The notes below the pieces were generated by a model. The model did no database searches and was not told the DNA's origin. It saw only the letters and a list, made by a program, of their open reading frames with translations. Positions 26,210 through 34,611 of a stretch of DNA of 64,000 bases are shown here, in pieces. The position numbers and the translations under genes are program-made. The stretch is taken from the NCBI RefSeq assembly GCF_001643015.1, contig NZ_CP015622.1, positions 2,369,358 to 2,433,357 on the forward strand, read 5' to 3'. The stretch's first letter is position 1, and each line of letters opens with the position of its first letter. This DNA comes from Corynebacterium crudilactis (GTDB taxonomy: Bacteria; Actinomycetota; Actinomycetes; Mycobacteriales; Mycobacteriaceae).

Positions 26210-28315
26210 GTGACTACCAAAGTCAAGAAGCCACCGGCAGGTGGAAACCTTCCTGCACACCGCGTTGTAACGTATGCACTTGGCGATGTCGCCAACAACC
26301 TCATGTTCAGCATGACCTCGATGTTCATCATGGTGTACATGACAGAAATCGTTGGCATCTCAGCAGCTGTCGCCGGCACTATTTACGGTGTCACCAAAAT
26401 CTGGGCCGGTGCTGCCGACCTGATTGCTGGCCAAACTGTAGACCGCTTCCAAACCAAATGGGGCCGACTCCGCCCGTGGATTCTCTTCGGCTCTACCCCA
26501 CTGGCTATTGTCTTCGTTCTGCTCTTTAGTACCCCGGCAGGCCTGAGTGGTGCCAGTGCCATCGCTTGGATTTTCCTCCTAGATGCACTGTTCCAAATCT
26601 GCTATTCCTTTGTGAACATCCCTTATGGTTCTTTGTCTGCATCCATGACACAAGATCCCGTGGATCGCTCCAGGCTTTCTGGTGCTCGTTCCATCGCCAG
26701 CTCTTTTGCCAGTGTGTTGCTCTCAGCGGTTGTATCCCCACAATTTGCTGATTCCTCGGCAGATAATATGCGACTAACGTTTACCATCACCTGTTTGGTC
26801 CTTGGTGTTATCGCAGTTGCGCTCTATCTGATCTGTTTCTCTAATTCACGTGAAGTAGTGCCCCGCCCTGAAGGAAAAATCTCCTTCAAAACTACATTCA
26901 CAATGATTCGCCAGAACCGCCCACTCTTGATTCTGTGTGCAAGTACGCTCTTCCTATTGAGCGCAATGTTCACTAGCAACGCAGTGGCCATGTATTACAC
27001 CCGCGATGTTCTGGGCAATGCTGCGTGGTTTACCTGGCTGATGCTGGCACAAACCATTGGCACCGTCCTGATCGCAACCTTGATTCCTTCCATCACGATC
27101 CGAATCGGTAAGCGTAACGGCTTCATGCTCGGCGCACTTGTCGTTATCGTTGGATATTCCTTAGTCTTCCTCATTCCTAATGGTCAGCTCCTTCCAGCAA
27201 TGTTTACCTGGTTCCTCCTAGGAGTTGGTACCGGTTGTACAAATGCGCTGATCTTCTCCATGGAAGCAGACACTGTTGATTACGGCGAATGGAACTCCGG
27301 TATCCGCGCCGAAGGTGGCACCTACTCTGTTGTTTCCTTCATCCGTAAATGTGGACAGGGCATCGGCGGCTGGATCGGTGGCGCAGTCATTGCTGGCTTT
27401 GGCTATGTCTCCATGTCGCAAGCAGGCCAAAGCGACAATGCGTTGATGGGTATCCGCATCGCAACTGGTGCTATTCCTGCTGGTTTCGCTATAGCTGCAC
27501 TCCTGGTCATCATCGCCTACAAGCTAGATACCAATAAGCACGGTGAGATCATCTCCGAACTCAACGAACGTCGCATGCAATCCGCGGTTGCTGATCGCCA
27601 TGGACTTTCCTCTGAACAAGTGCAGGTCTCTGAGCTCGGAGATGGCCGAAACACCATCATCCGCCCTATCGGCGCCGATCACCCACCCATCATCACAGTG
27701 TTTGGCCAGCGCGGCTCAGGCGCTTCTGATATCGCACCAATGATCGCAGAACGCATGGGTGTCACCTATATCGGCCAGGCTTTCAGCTCCGATACCTTGG
27801 CTCAAGTTGATAAAAAAGATCTAATTTCCGATAGCAGCTTCAGCCGTTGGCTACGCACTGTGTCCTTCGGATCTACCCAAGATGCCGACATGGCTGCAGC
27901 TTCCCATCTCTCGGCCAACCATAAATTGGCAGAACAAAACACCAATGATGTACTCGAATCTGTTGCTGATGGTGGCGTGATGCTCGGCCGAAACGGTGCT
28001 TTGGTACTGGGACCTGTTGTGGGCACGTTGCATGTCAAATTCATTGCCCCATTGAGCAAGCGTATTGAACGTGTCACGCACAAGACTGGGCTGTCCGAAT
28101 CCGCTGCTGCTGAGCAATGTAGCCTCGAAGACCGTCTGCGCGAAGAAATGTCTTATGCCTTGTACCAATGGAATCCTGGCCGAGATGAAAACTACGATCT
28201 CATTATTAACACCGGATCTATGACCTACGCACAGATTGTGGATCTAGTCGCGGAGACCTATGCACGGAAGTATCCGCTGCACGCAAGGATCATCCCAAAT
28301 AACAGCAGTAAATAA
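26210..28315 (+). CDS. GPH-family sugar (glucuronide) symporter fused to a cytidylate-kinase-like domain
   Basis: The 701-residue product has two parts. Residues 1-445 are a 12-segment glycoside-pentoside-hexuronide transporter (YALGDVANNLMF, then DLIAGQTVDRFQTKWGRLRPW and MEADTVDYGEWNSGIRAEG, all family hallmarks). A linker of about 45 residues leads to residues 490-700, which resemble the cytidylate-kinase-like family Pfam Cytidylate_kin2. ITVFGQRGSGASDIA takes the place of the nucleotide loop, GVMLGRNGALVLG and VKFIAPLSKRIERV follow. As is usual in that family, the classical P-loop lysine is absent. GTG at 26210 has GGAG upstream; a TTG at 26198 is less likely. It should import a hexuronate or glucuronide. 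What the kinase-like part does is unknown. Confidence 0.87.
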   Translation: MTTKVKKPPAGGNLPAHRVVTYALGDVANNLMFSMTSMFIMVYMTEIVGISAAVAGTIYGVTKIWAGAADLIAGQTVDRFQTKWGRLRPWILFGSTPLAIVFVLLFSTPAGLSGASAIAWIFLLDALFQICYSFVNIPYGSLSASMTQDPVDRSRLSGARSIASSFASVLLSAVVSPQFADSSADNMRLTFTITCLVLGVIAVALYLICFSNSREVVPRPEGKISFKTTFTMIRQNRPLLILCASTLFLLSAMFTSNAVAMYYTRDVLGNAAWFTWLMLAQTIGTVLIATLIPSITIRIGKRNGFMLGALVVIVGYSLVFLIPNGQLLPAMFTWFLLGVGTGCTNALIFSMEADTVDYGEWNSGIRAEGGTYSVVSFIRKCGQGIGGWIGGAVIAGFGYVSMSQAGQSDNALMGIRIATGAIPAGFAIAALLVIIAYKLDTNKHGEIISELNERRMQSAVADRHGLSSEQVQVSELGDGRNTIIRPIGADHPPIITVFGQRGSGASDIAPMIAERMGVTYIGQAFSSDTLAQVDKKDLISDSSFSRWLRTVSFGSTQDADMAAASHLSANHKLAEQNTNDVLESVADGGVMLGRNGALVLGPVVGTLHVKFIAPLSKRIERVTHKTGLSESAAAEQCSLEDRLREEMSYALYQWNPGRDENYDLIINTGSMTYAQIVDLVAETYARKYPLHARIIPNNSSK

Positions 28316-28331
28316 CCGCAAGCTTCCGTGA

Positions 28332-28347
28332 TGTGACTAGTTGCACC
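28332..28347. promoter_or_regulatory. Possible GlxR (cAMP receptor) site before gntK
   Basis: TGTGA-CTAGTT-GCACC matches the left half of the GlxR consensus TGTGA-N6-TCACA fully and the right half partly. It lies about 45 bp upstream of the GntR-type site. Weak by itself. Confidence 0.3.
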
Positions 28348-28391
28348 ACGGAGAATGTGGCACAGATCTTACAAAATAAGCCACAAAAGGT

Positions 28392-28406
28392 TATGATAGT
28401 ACCAAT
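28392..28406. promoter_or_regulatory. GntR1/GntR2-type operator of gntK
   Basis: TATGATAGTACCAAT matches, as I remember it, the operator described for the gluconate-responsive GntR1/GntR2 regulators of C. glutamicum, whose known targets include gntK. TATGAT may at the same time be the -10 box, so a bound repressor would block RNA polymerase. The site lies 62 bp upstream of the chosen start codon. Confidence 0.8.
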
Positions 28407-28468
28407 AAGTTTTTGTGGCAGTTCCTGCATTCAGCAGTCGAGACGCCACCCAAGAAAGGATGAGAGAC

Positions 28469-28972
28469 ATGTCAGCAGATGATGGTTTGCACATTGTCGT
28501 CATGGGCGTTTCCGGCTGCGGCAAGTCCACAGTGGGAGAAGCTCTCGCCGCAGAGCTCGGCATTGAATACAAAGATGGCGATGAACTTCACCCCCAGGAA
28601 AACATCGATAAAATGGCTTCCGGCCAGGCGCTTGACGATGATGACCGTGCATGGTGGCTAGTCCAAGTTGGCAAATGGCTCCGCGAACGACCACACGGCG
28701 TTATCGCGTGTTCTGCACTGAAGCACTCCTACCGCGACCTACTGCGCACCAAATGCCCAGGAACTATGTTCGTCCACCTTCATGGCGATTATGATCTACT
28801 CCTCTCCCGCATGAAGGCACGCGAAGATCACTTTATGCCTTCCACCTTGCTGGACTCCCAATTCGCAACACTTGAACTACTCGAAGATGACGAAGATGGA
28901 AAAATCTTCGACATCGCCAACCCAATTGGTGACATCGTTACTCAATCCGCAGAGTGGGTTCGCAACAAGTAA
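28469..28972 (+). CDS. gntK: Gluconate kinase
   Basis: The 167-residue P-loop kinase phosphorylates gluconate to 6-phosphogluconate, feeding the pentose phosphate pathway. Walker A GVSGCGKST lies at 13-21, followed by DGDELHP and ACSALKHSYRD, which are signatures of GntK. The ATG at 28469 has AAAGGA upstream; earlier in-frame starts lie inside the leader. It has its own promoter with a GntR-type operator and its own terminator, so it is regulated apart from the uxaC operon. Confidence 0.93.
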   Translation: MSADDGLHIVVMGVSGCGKSTVGEALAAELGIEYKDGDELHPQENIDKMASGQALDDDDRAWWLVQVGKWLRERPHGVIACSALKHSYRDLLRTKCPGTMFVHLHGDYDLLLSRMKAREDHFMPSTLLDSQFATLELLEDDEDGKIFDIANPIGDIVTQSAEWVRNK

Positions 28973-28976
28973 ATCT

Positions 28977-29032
28977 AAAACCCATATTAGAACAAGAATT
29001 TGTGTAGCTAACCTTGTTCTAATATGGGTTTT
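28977..29032 (+). terminator. Terminator of gntK
   Basis: A 20-bp perfect inverted repeat (28977-28996 with 29013-29032, core CCCATATTAGAACAAG) is interrupted by a 16-base loop and ends in TTTT. Confidence 0.88.
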
Positions 29033-29047
29033 CCTTAAATCTAACAA

Positions 29048-29063
29048 TCGAATAAATGTTCTA
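29048..29063. promoter_or_regulatory. Candidate LexA (SOS) box before the HNH gene
   Basis: TCGAATAAATGTTCTA agrees with the C. glutamicum LexA consensus TCGAA(A/C)A-NN-TGTTCGA at all but two fixed positions. It lies about 70-85 bp upstream of the HNH endonuclease gene, a usual place for a LexA operator. Not tested. Confidence 0.55.
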
Positions 29064-29132
29064 ATAAAGGATTGAAGGTGTCCCATCCTTACGGCACAAT
29101 AGAGATCAGAAAACATGAATCCAGGGGGAATT

Positions 29133-30290
29133 ATGATCACTGACATCTACTTCAGTCACAACAACCCACACGACCCATACACCCACCACACCACCGAACT
29201 CAACCGAGATACCCACCAACTCTGGGTCATCCTCACCACCGACTCCGATGACTTTGACTCGGATTCTTTTATCACTGAAGCCATCCGTATCACCGGCTAC
29301 TCCCGCCACGAAGTCAACAACGGCCTACATGCAATGGCTGCTATGACTAACCTCCCGCATCTACGCGCGATTCAAGAGCGCTATTACTTCCTGGGTATCC
29401 GCTATCTGGCCTCCATTATGATTGCGGTGGCTAAAGCAGATCCCGCCCTGTGGGAGGAGCTTGATCTGCGCATTACAGACGCGTTGACTCCAGTTACTGA
29501 TGGGGAAGTTATGATCCAATCCTCCACTCTGGCTAAGCGTATTGCCATGTGGATTAAAGAACTCGATCCTGCCCCTGCCTCTGATCCATCATCCCAACAG
29601 GATTATGTCCAGGTCCACACCACTGATGAGGCCACCTATGTGCGTATCAAAATCAGCGGCTCCAACCGACACCTACTCAATGATATTTTCACCCAGCTCG
29701 CTGAGGTTGATACTGGTTTGCCTGAAGCGTTGATGGCGTTGTTGGCGGAGAAAACCACGGTGAAGGTCACTAAGTATCTTTATTCCCCGCATCATCATCC
29801 TGAGCAGTTATGGTCGCCTGATGATGGTGATATTGATCCTGATGCCTATGCCAATTGCGTGGTGGAGTGCGTGAAGGATCTTGATGGGGTTGCTGAGACC
29901 ACGGAGAAGAGCTACACCCCGAGTGAGAAGATGAAAGCACTGATCCGGGCGAGGGATGGGCATTGTCGTTTTCCGGGGTGTTGTGTGAAGGCGAGTAAGT
30001 GCCAGGTGGATCATATTATTCCGTGGGATCAGGGTGGTCCGACTGCTGCGTGGAATCTGCAGTTGTTGTGTCAGCGGCATCATAATATGAAAACTGATGG
30101 TCGTTATGTGGCGGAGGCCAATGGGATGGCGGAGGTTCGCTGGGTTGGGCCGATGGATGTGCCGGCGGTGACGCGGCCGTCGGGTCCGTTGGTGAAGGAG
30201 ATGCCGCGGGGTGTGTGGGGGCAGTTGTTGCGTAATCGGTTGCAGGCTCGTTTTGAACGGATCCGCGATAACGCACTCAACAGGGACTAG
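29133..30290 (+). CDS. HNH endonuclease-domain protein with DUF222 region
   Basis: The 385-residue product (or 391 from ATG 29115) has an N-terminal region of the actinobacterial DUF222/13E12-repeat type and a C-terminal HNH nuclease domain. RDGHCRFPGC, QVDHIIPWDQGG, WNLQLLCQRHHNMK contain the zinc cysteines and the catalytic His-Asn-His. These proteins occur in many copies in mycobacteria and corynebacteria; the role is unknown. AGGGGGA is near the ATG at 29133. A LexA-like box lies upstream. The codon use shifts along the gene: the 5' part prefers C-rich codons and the 3' part (from about 29900) G/T-rich ones, which suggests recombination between paralogues. Confidence 0.85.
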   Translation: MITDIYFSHNNPHDPYTHHTTELNRDTHQLWVILTTDSDDFDSDSFITEAIRITGYSRHEVNNGLHAMAAMTNLPHLRAIQERYYFLGIRYLASIMIAVAKADPALWEELDLRITDALTPVTDGEVMIQSSTLAKRIAMWIKELDPAPASDPSSQQDYVQVHTTDEATYVRIKISGSNRHLLNDIFTQLAEVDTGLPEALMALLAEKTTVKVTKYLYSPHHHPEQLWSPDDGDIDPDAYANCVVECVKDLDGVAETTEKSYTPSEKMKALIRARDGHCRFPGCCVKASKCQVDHIIPWDQGGPTAAWNLQLLCQRHHNMKTDGRYVAEANGMAEVRWVGPMDVPAVTRPSGPLVKEMPRGVWGQLLRNRLQARFERIRDNALNRD

Positions 30291-30337
30291 CATGAACTAC
30301 AACAACACCAACTCATTCCACGGAAGGGTTTCTCACC

Positions 30338-30898
30338 ATGTCACGCGCGCTTATTCTGGTTGATGTTCAAAAAGACTTCTGTCCAGGTGGCAGTCTAGCC
30401 ACCGAACGAGGTGATGAAGTAGCTGGAAAAATCGGTGCTTACCAACTCTCCCATGGGGCTGAATACGATGTCGTTGTAGCAACCCAAGACTGGCATATTG
30501 ATCCAGGCGAGCATTTCTCTGAAACCCCAGACTTTAAAGACTCCTGGCCAATCCACTGTGTCGCAGATTCCGAAGGCGCTGCAATGCACGATCGCATCAA
30601 CACCGGCACCATTGATGAATACTTCCGAAAAGGCCACTATACAGCCGCCTATTCAGGGTTTGAAGGCACTGCAGTCACCGAAGAACTTCTCATGTCTCCA
30701 TGGCTCAAGAATAAAGGCATCACCGATATCGATATCGCAGGTATCGCCACAGATCATTGTGTGCGTGCCACTGCTTTAGACGCGCTGAAAGAAGGCTTCA
30801 ACGTCCGCATCTTGACCTCTATGTGTTCTGCAGTGTCCTTCGAAGCTGGAGACCGTGCATTAGAAGAACTCCATGAAGCCGGGGCGATCCTTATTTAG
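30338..30898 (+). CDS. pncA: Nicotinamidase / pyrazinamidase
   Basis: The 186-residue isochorismatase-fold enzyme turns nicotinamide into nicotinate. The catalytic triad is visible at D9 (LVDVQKDF), K98 (FRKGHY) and C141 (ATDHCVRATALDA). Metal-binding residues lie in QDWH (D51, H53) and PIHC (H73). GGAAGG precedes the ATG. Nicotinate made here can be used by the pncB product encoded further on in the window. A GC-rich hairpin at 30919-30945 follows, between this gene and the convergent DUF3618 gene. Confidence 0.95.
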   Translation: MSRALILVDVQKDFCPGGSLATERGDEVAGKIGAYQLSHGAEYDVVVATQDWHIDPGEHFSETPDFKDSWPIHCVADSEGAAMHDRINTGTIDEYFRKGHYTAAYSGFEGTAVTEELLMSPWLKNKGITDIDIAGIATDHCVRATALDALKEGFNVRILTSMCSAVSFEAGDRALEELHEAGAILI

Positions 30899-30961
30899 CC
30901 CCTATGCAGACAACAACACCCCACTGACAATTTAAGCCAGCGGGGCGGAGTCAGAAAAGCT

Positions 30962-31237
30962 TTAGCGCTGGGACAGCAGGCGCTGGATCTCCTTGAGGTC
31001 ATTAGCCTTCTTGCGTCCACGCACAATGCTGAATACAACAGCACCAACGACGACAGCAGCAACGCCGAGAAGAGCCTTTTGTACATTTGGTTCCTGCAGC
31101 TTCTCAGTTGCCTGGTTCTTGGCATCGTCGACCAAGTTTGCAGGTTTGCTGCGGTCAGCTAGCTCATCGAGGGTGGAAGCCAACTGACGGCGGGTGCGCT
31201 CAATATCGCGCTGGATGTCTTCAATGTTGCGTGCCAC
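30962..31237 (-). CDS. DUF3618 small membrane protein
   Basis: The 91-residue product begins with the DUF3618 signature (NIEDIQRDIERTRRQLASTLDEL), predicted to be a helical hairpin, followed by one membrane segment (ALLGVAAVVVGAVVFSIV) and a basic tail. GTG at 31237 has AGGAG seven bases upstream; the frame extends further but without a ribosome site. Conserved in actinobacteria, function unknown. Confidence 0.82.
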   Translation of the reverse strand: MARNIEDIQRDIERTRRQLASTLDELADRSKPANLVDDAKNQATEKLQEPNVQKALLGVAAVVVGAVVFSIVRGRKKANDLKEIQRLLSQR

Positions 31238-31424
31238 TGCGCTACTCCTGATTGGTGTATCTGTGATCAACTAAAATTTGTTTTAACGCGTCATGAAAAC
31301 CCGTTACTGGGAGTCCATATTACTGATCTCTTGCACTCTAGGTGCACTGGTCCCCAAATTGATGCTCAAACTCACCCTTGGTGCAAGGTATCTACAACTG
31401 CGACCACCGGCTATTGTGGAATAC

Positions 31425-31901
31425 ATGACTGAAGCGAAGCGCCTTGACCTTGGAGATATTCCACCCGCATTTTCTCTACCTAATGATTCGGGTACCACCA
31501 CTTCACTGAGTGATTTCGCCGGAAAACAAGTTCTGGTGTACTTCTACCCCAAAGCAAATACCCCAGGTTGCACCAAGCAAGCATGTGATTTCCGTGATTC
31601 CTTGAGTTCTCTGAACGATTTAGACATTCAGGTTATTGGCATTTCTCCTGATCCAGTAGACAAACTGGTGAAATTCCGCGAAGACCATGAGCTGAACTTC
31701 CCGCTACTTTCCGATGCAGATAAGTCAGTAATGACTGCATGGGGTGCGTTTGGTGAGAAGAAGAACTATGGCAAGATTGTGCAGGGCGTTATCCGCTCCA
31801 CTTTCTTGATCAATGCTGATGGCACTGTTGGTTTAGCTAAATACAATGTGCGAGCAACTGGCCATGTTGAACGCATCGTCCGCGAAATTACTGCGGCTTA
31901 G
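31425..31901 (+). CDS. bcp: Thioredoxin-dependent thiol peroxidase (Bcp/PrxQ)
   Basis: The 158-residue peroxiredoxin reduces hydrogen peroxide and organic peroxides. The peroxidatic C49 lies in PKANTPGCTKQACDF and the resolving C54 five residues later, the PrxQ arrangement. The ATG at 31425 gives the normal family length; the frame is open to 31293 but the extra 44 residues are not conserved. fasR begins six bases after the stop, so the two may be co-transcribed. Confidence 0.93.
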   Translation: MTEAKRLDLGDIPPAFSLPNDSGTTTSLSDFAGKQVLVYFYPKANTPGCTKQACDFRDSLSSLNDLDIQVIGISPDPVDKLVKFREDHELNFPLLSDADKSVMTAWGAFGEKKNYGKIVQGVIRSTFLINADGTVGLAKYNVRATGHVERIVREITAA

Positions 31902-31907
31902 AATTTT

Positions 31908-32582
31908 ATGACATCCGACAAAGCCCCTGAACAAGCAGAGGCAACGGTAGCTGCAGGTACTGAAATTTTGGTGCCACGCCGTCGCCCTGCCCAACAGCGC
32001 AGCCGTGAGCGGTTCAATCGCATCCTCATCGCTGCGCGTTCAGTGCTTGTCGATTTAGGTTTTGAATCCTTCACTTTTGATGAAGTAGCCAAGCGTGCGG
32101 AAGTTCCTATCGGCACGCTGTACCAGTTCTTTGCTAACAAATACGTGCTTATCTGCGAGCTGGATCGCGAAGATACGGCAGAAGCTGTTGCGGAATTAAA
32201 GAAGTTCTCAGATCAAGTTCCGGCTTTGCAATGGCCAGATATTCTCGATGAATTCATCGAGCACTTGGCTAGGCTCTGGCGCGATGATCCTTCCAGGCGT
32301 GCTGTATGGCATGCGATCCAGTCGACCCCGGCGACTCGTGCGACAGCTGCAGCAACTGAGAAAGAAATGCTAGAGATCATCGCTGAAGTCATGCGCCCTC
32401 TGGCTCGTGGTGCAGGCTATGAGGAACGCATGTCTCTTGCAGGGCTCCTGGTACACACCGTGAGTTCGCTGCTTAATTATGCGGTGCGCGATGAGGAAAG
32501 TTCAGAAGAAGTTTTCGAAAGCATCGTGGAAGAAATCAAACGCATGCTGATTTCTTATCTTTTCTCCGTGGCTACTGGCTAG
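31908..32582 (+). CDS. fasR: TetR-family repressor of fatty acid synthesis, FasR
   Basis: The 224-residue product has a disordered acidic N-terminus, a basic RRRPAQQRSRERF patch, then a TetR helix-turn-helix (FTFDEVAKRAEVPIGTLYQFFANKYVL, about 55-80) and a helical effector domain. In C. glutamicum the TetR gene at this place, downstream of bcp and convergent with acpS, is FasR, which represses the fas and acetyl-CoA carboxylase genes and senses acyl-CoA. Its tail overlaps the end of acpS by 11 bp. Confidence 0.9.
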   Translation: MTSDKAPEQAEATVAAGTEILVPRRRPAQQRSRERFNRILIAARSVLVDLGFESFTFDEVAKRAEVPIGTLYQFFANKYVLICELDREDTAEAVAELKKFSDQVPALQWPDILDEFIEHLARLWRDDPSRRAVWHAIQSTPATRATAAATEKEMLEIIAEVMRPLARGAGYEERMSLAGLLVHTVSSLLNYAVRDEESSEEVFESIVEEIKRMLISYLFSVATG

Positions 32583-32979
32583 TCAGCACACAGGTTGCCA
32601 CGGCATAGTCGCCGTCGTGGCTGATGCTCAAGCTGGTGGAGAATTCTCCGATGGATTCGCGTACTTTCGTGGCCAATGCGGGGGCCAATTCGATTGCGAC
32701 TCGGCCCCATGCATCTGCGCGGACTTCGATGTCGCGCCACACCACGTGTTCTTCGGCGATCACGGGCGGTTGCCCGTAAAGAGCCTGTGACCAGGCTTTA
32801 ATGAAGGATTCTTTAGCCGCCCAGCGTCCAGCTAAATGCTCGGCGTGGCGGCTTCCCTGGCGTTCATTTGCTTTTCGACGCTCCCCTGCGGAGAACACGT
32901 CCATGAAAGAACTTCCCGGCTGTGCCAGCTGTTCCGCAAACGCCGAAATGTGAACGAGGTCTGTTCCGATACTGATCAT
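32572..32979 (-). CDS. acpS: Holo-[acyl carrier protein] synthase
   Basis: The 135-residue phosphopantetheinyl transferase loads the ACP domains of the type I synthases. ISIGTDLVHISAF carries the first metal-binding Asp, and GRWAAKESFIKAW the Glu/Lys pair; SLSISHDGDYAVA ends the fold. The neighbouring FasB carries no transferase domain of its own, so this gene supplies it. The exporter gene lies directly upstream with an 10-bp gap. Confidence 0.94.
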   Translation of the reverse strand: MISIGTDLVHISAFAEQLAQPGSSFMDVFSAGERRKANERQGSRHAEHLAGRWAAKESFIKAWSQALYGQPPVIAEEHVVWRDIEVRADAWGRVAIELAPALATKVRESIGEFSTSLSISHDGDYAVATCVLTSQ

Positions 32980-32989
32980 GAGATCAAGT

Positions 32990-34417
32990 TTAGCGGGCGG
33001 ACTTTTTCACAAAGAAGCTCAAGAGCAGAGCGAACACCGTGACGCACGCTGAGGCGAAGAATGCAGAGTTGGCGCCGTCGGCGAGGGCGACTTGTTGGGT
33101 TGCGCCGTCGATAAGCGCGTTGTTGCTGACGGTGGAATAAACCGCAATCATGACCGCCGTGCCTGCAGCGCCGGCGAGCTGTTGGAGGGTGTTGAGGATC
33201 GCGGAGCCGTGGCCGTACATATCGCCTGGTACGGAGGCCAGCGCGACTGTCATCAGTGGGGTGAATAGCAGCGCGAGACCCACGGAGAACACGAGGTGGA
33301 CCGCGACGATGAACCAGATGTTGGTGATGTCATCGACAGTAGATAGCGCGAACAGGGACAGAACTACCAGTAACATTCCACCAATGACCAGCCCGCGTGG
33401 ACCATGGCGATCGTAGAAGCGTCCCACGAATGGTGACAGTAAGCCTTCCAGCAATCCGCCCGGCAGCAACACAAGTCCTGCAACCAGTGCAGACACCAGC
33501 AAGGACCCCTGCAGGTACAGCGGCAAGGTATTCATCACACCAAGCAGCGCACCGAAAAGGGTAAGAAGCACCACCAACGGAATGGTGTATTCACGAATTG
33601 CCAGCGGACGTAGATCCAACAGAGCTTTATCCTGCTTGCCCATGACGATCTGACGCCACACAAACACCACAAGCGCGACAATGCCCACAGCCAGCACAAT
33701 CAATGCACTTCTGTCCCCTTCCAAAATGCTGCCAATCGAGCTCAAGGCATACACAAGGCCACCGAAAGCTACCGCGGAAATCAGGAAGGAAATAACATCC
33801 AGAGGAGTTTTCTTAGGCTCATTAATATTGCTCAACCGCAGCGCACCAACCAGGCTTGCCACGAACACAAGTGGAACCATCACCCAAAAAATTGCATGCC
33901 AGGTAGAAAAGCTCAACACCACGCCAGCCACACTAGGCCCCAATGCAGGGCCAACTGCCATGACCACAGAAATCAGACCCATGATCGCGCCACGCTTCTG
34001 AGGTGGAACAACAGTCATTGCCACAGTCATCAGCAACGGCATAATCACCGCGGTGCCAATGGCCTGGGCAACACGAGCTGCGAGCATAATCGCAAAGGTT
34101 GGTGCCAAAGCGGCAATCACCGTACCGATGAGAAATACAACTGTGGCAAAAATAAACACACTGCGCGTACTGAAGCGTTCCAACATCCAACCAGTCGCTG
34201 GAAGCACCACAGCCATGGTCAGCATAAAGCCAGTAAGCAACCACTGCGCAGTATTAGCCTCAATGCCAAAATCCGCCATAATCGACGGCAATGCAACCGC
34301 AAGTGTGGTCTCATTCAGCATCATGACAAAGGCTGTAAATACTAAAACAGCCAAAATGATAACGACGTTCTTTGGGATCCCAACCTCTTCTGTGTTGGGA
34401 TTGCTGGAGGAAGACAA
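32990..34417 (-). CDS. MFS drug-resistance-type exporter (DHA2 family)
   Basis: The 475-residue membrane protein has about 14 hydrophobic segments. LNETTLAVALPSIMADFG in the first loop, TGWMLERFSTRSVF (motif A) and GPALGPSVAGVVL (motif C, characteristic of antiporters) place it in the EmrB/QacA group. It is a proton-driven efflux pump of unknown substrate. acpS follows 10 bp downstream and is probably co-transcribed. Confidence 0.88.
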   Translation of the reverse strand: MSSSSNPNTEEVGIPKNVVIILAVLVFTAFVMMLNETTLAVALPSIMADFGIEANTAQWLLTGFMLTMAVVLPATGWMLERFSTRSVFIFATVVFLIGTVIAALAPTFAIMLAARVAQAIGTAVIMPLLMTVAMTVVPPQKRGAIMGLISVVMAVGPALGPSVAGVVLSFSTWHAIFWVMVPLVFVASLVGALRLSNINEPKKTPLDVISFLISAVAFGGLVYALSSIGSILEGDRSALIVLAVGIVALVVFVWRQIVMGKQDKALLDLRPLAIREYTIPLVVLLTLFGALLGVMNTLPLYLQGSLLVSALVAGLVLLPGGLLEGLLSPFVGRFYDRHGPRGLVIGGMLLVVLSLFALSTVDDITNIWFIVAVHLVFSVGLALLFTPLMTVALASVPGDMYGHGSAILNTLQQLAGAAGTAVMIAVYSTVSNNALIDGATQQVALADGANSAFFASACVTVFALLLSFFVKKSAR

Positions 34418-34611
34418 GGCTCCAGCTCCTTTCTCGAATCAAAGGGCGCTATCGCGAGGTAAATGCGTACCGCCCCCAGTTACTGCACAACGCAGAAAAC
34501 GGGGGCGGATACTTGCCTAAGAAACATTATCAACATTTGGCACATGTGCCTGTTCTTGTGTGTGATTTCACTGGCAGTGGCCTTTGTGAGGTTTTGTTCC
34601 TACTGAAAAGT

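Noticed and set aside
26191..26379. Minus strand frame over the start of the transporter gene
   Set aside because: Antisense to the first membrane segments of the transporter and without any family.
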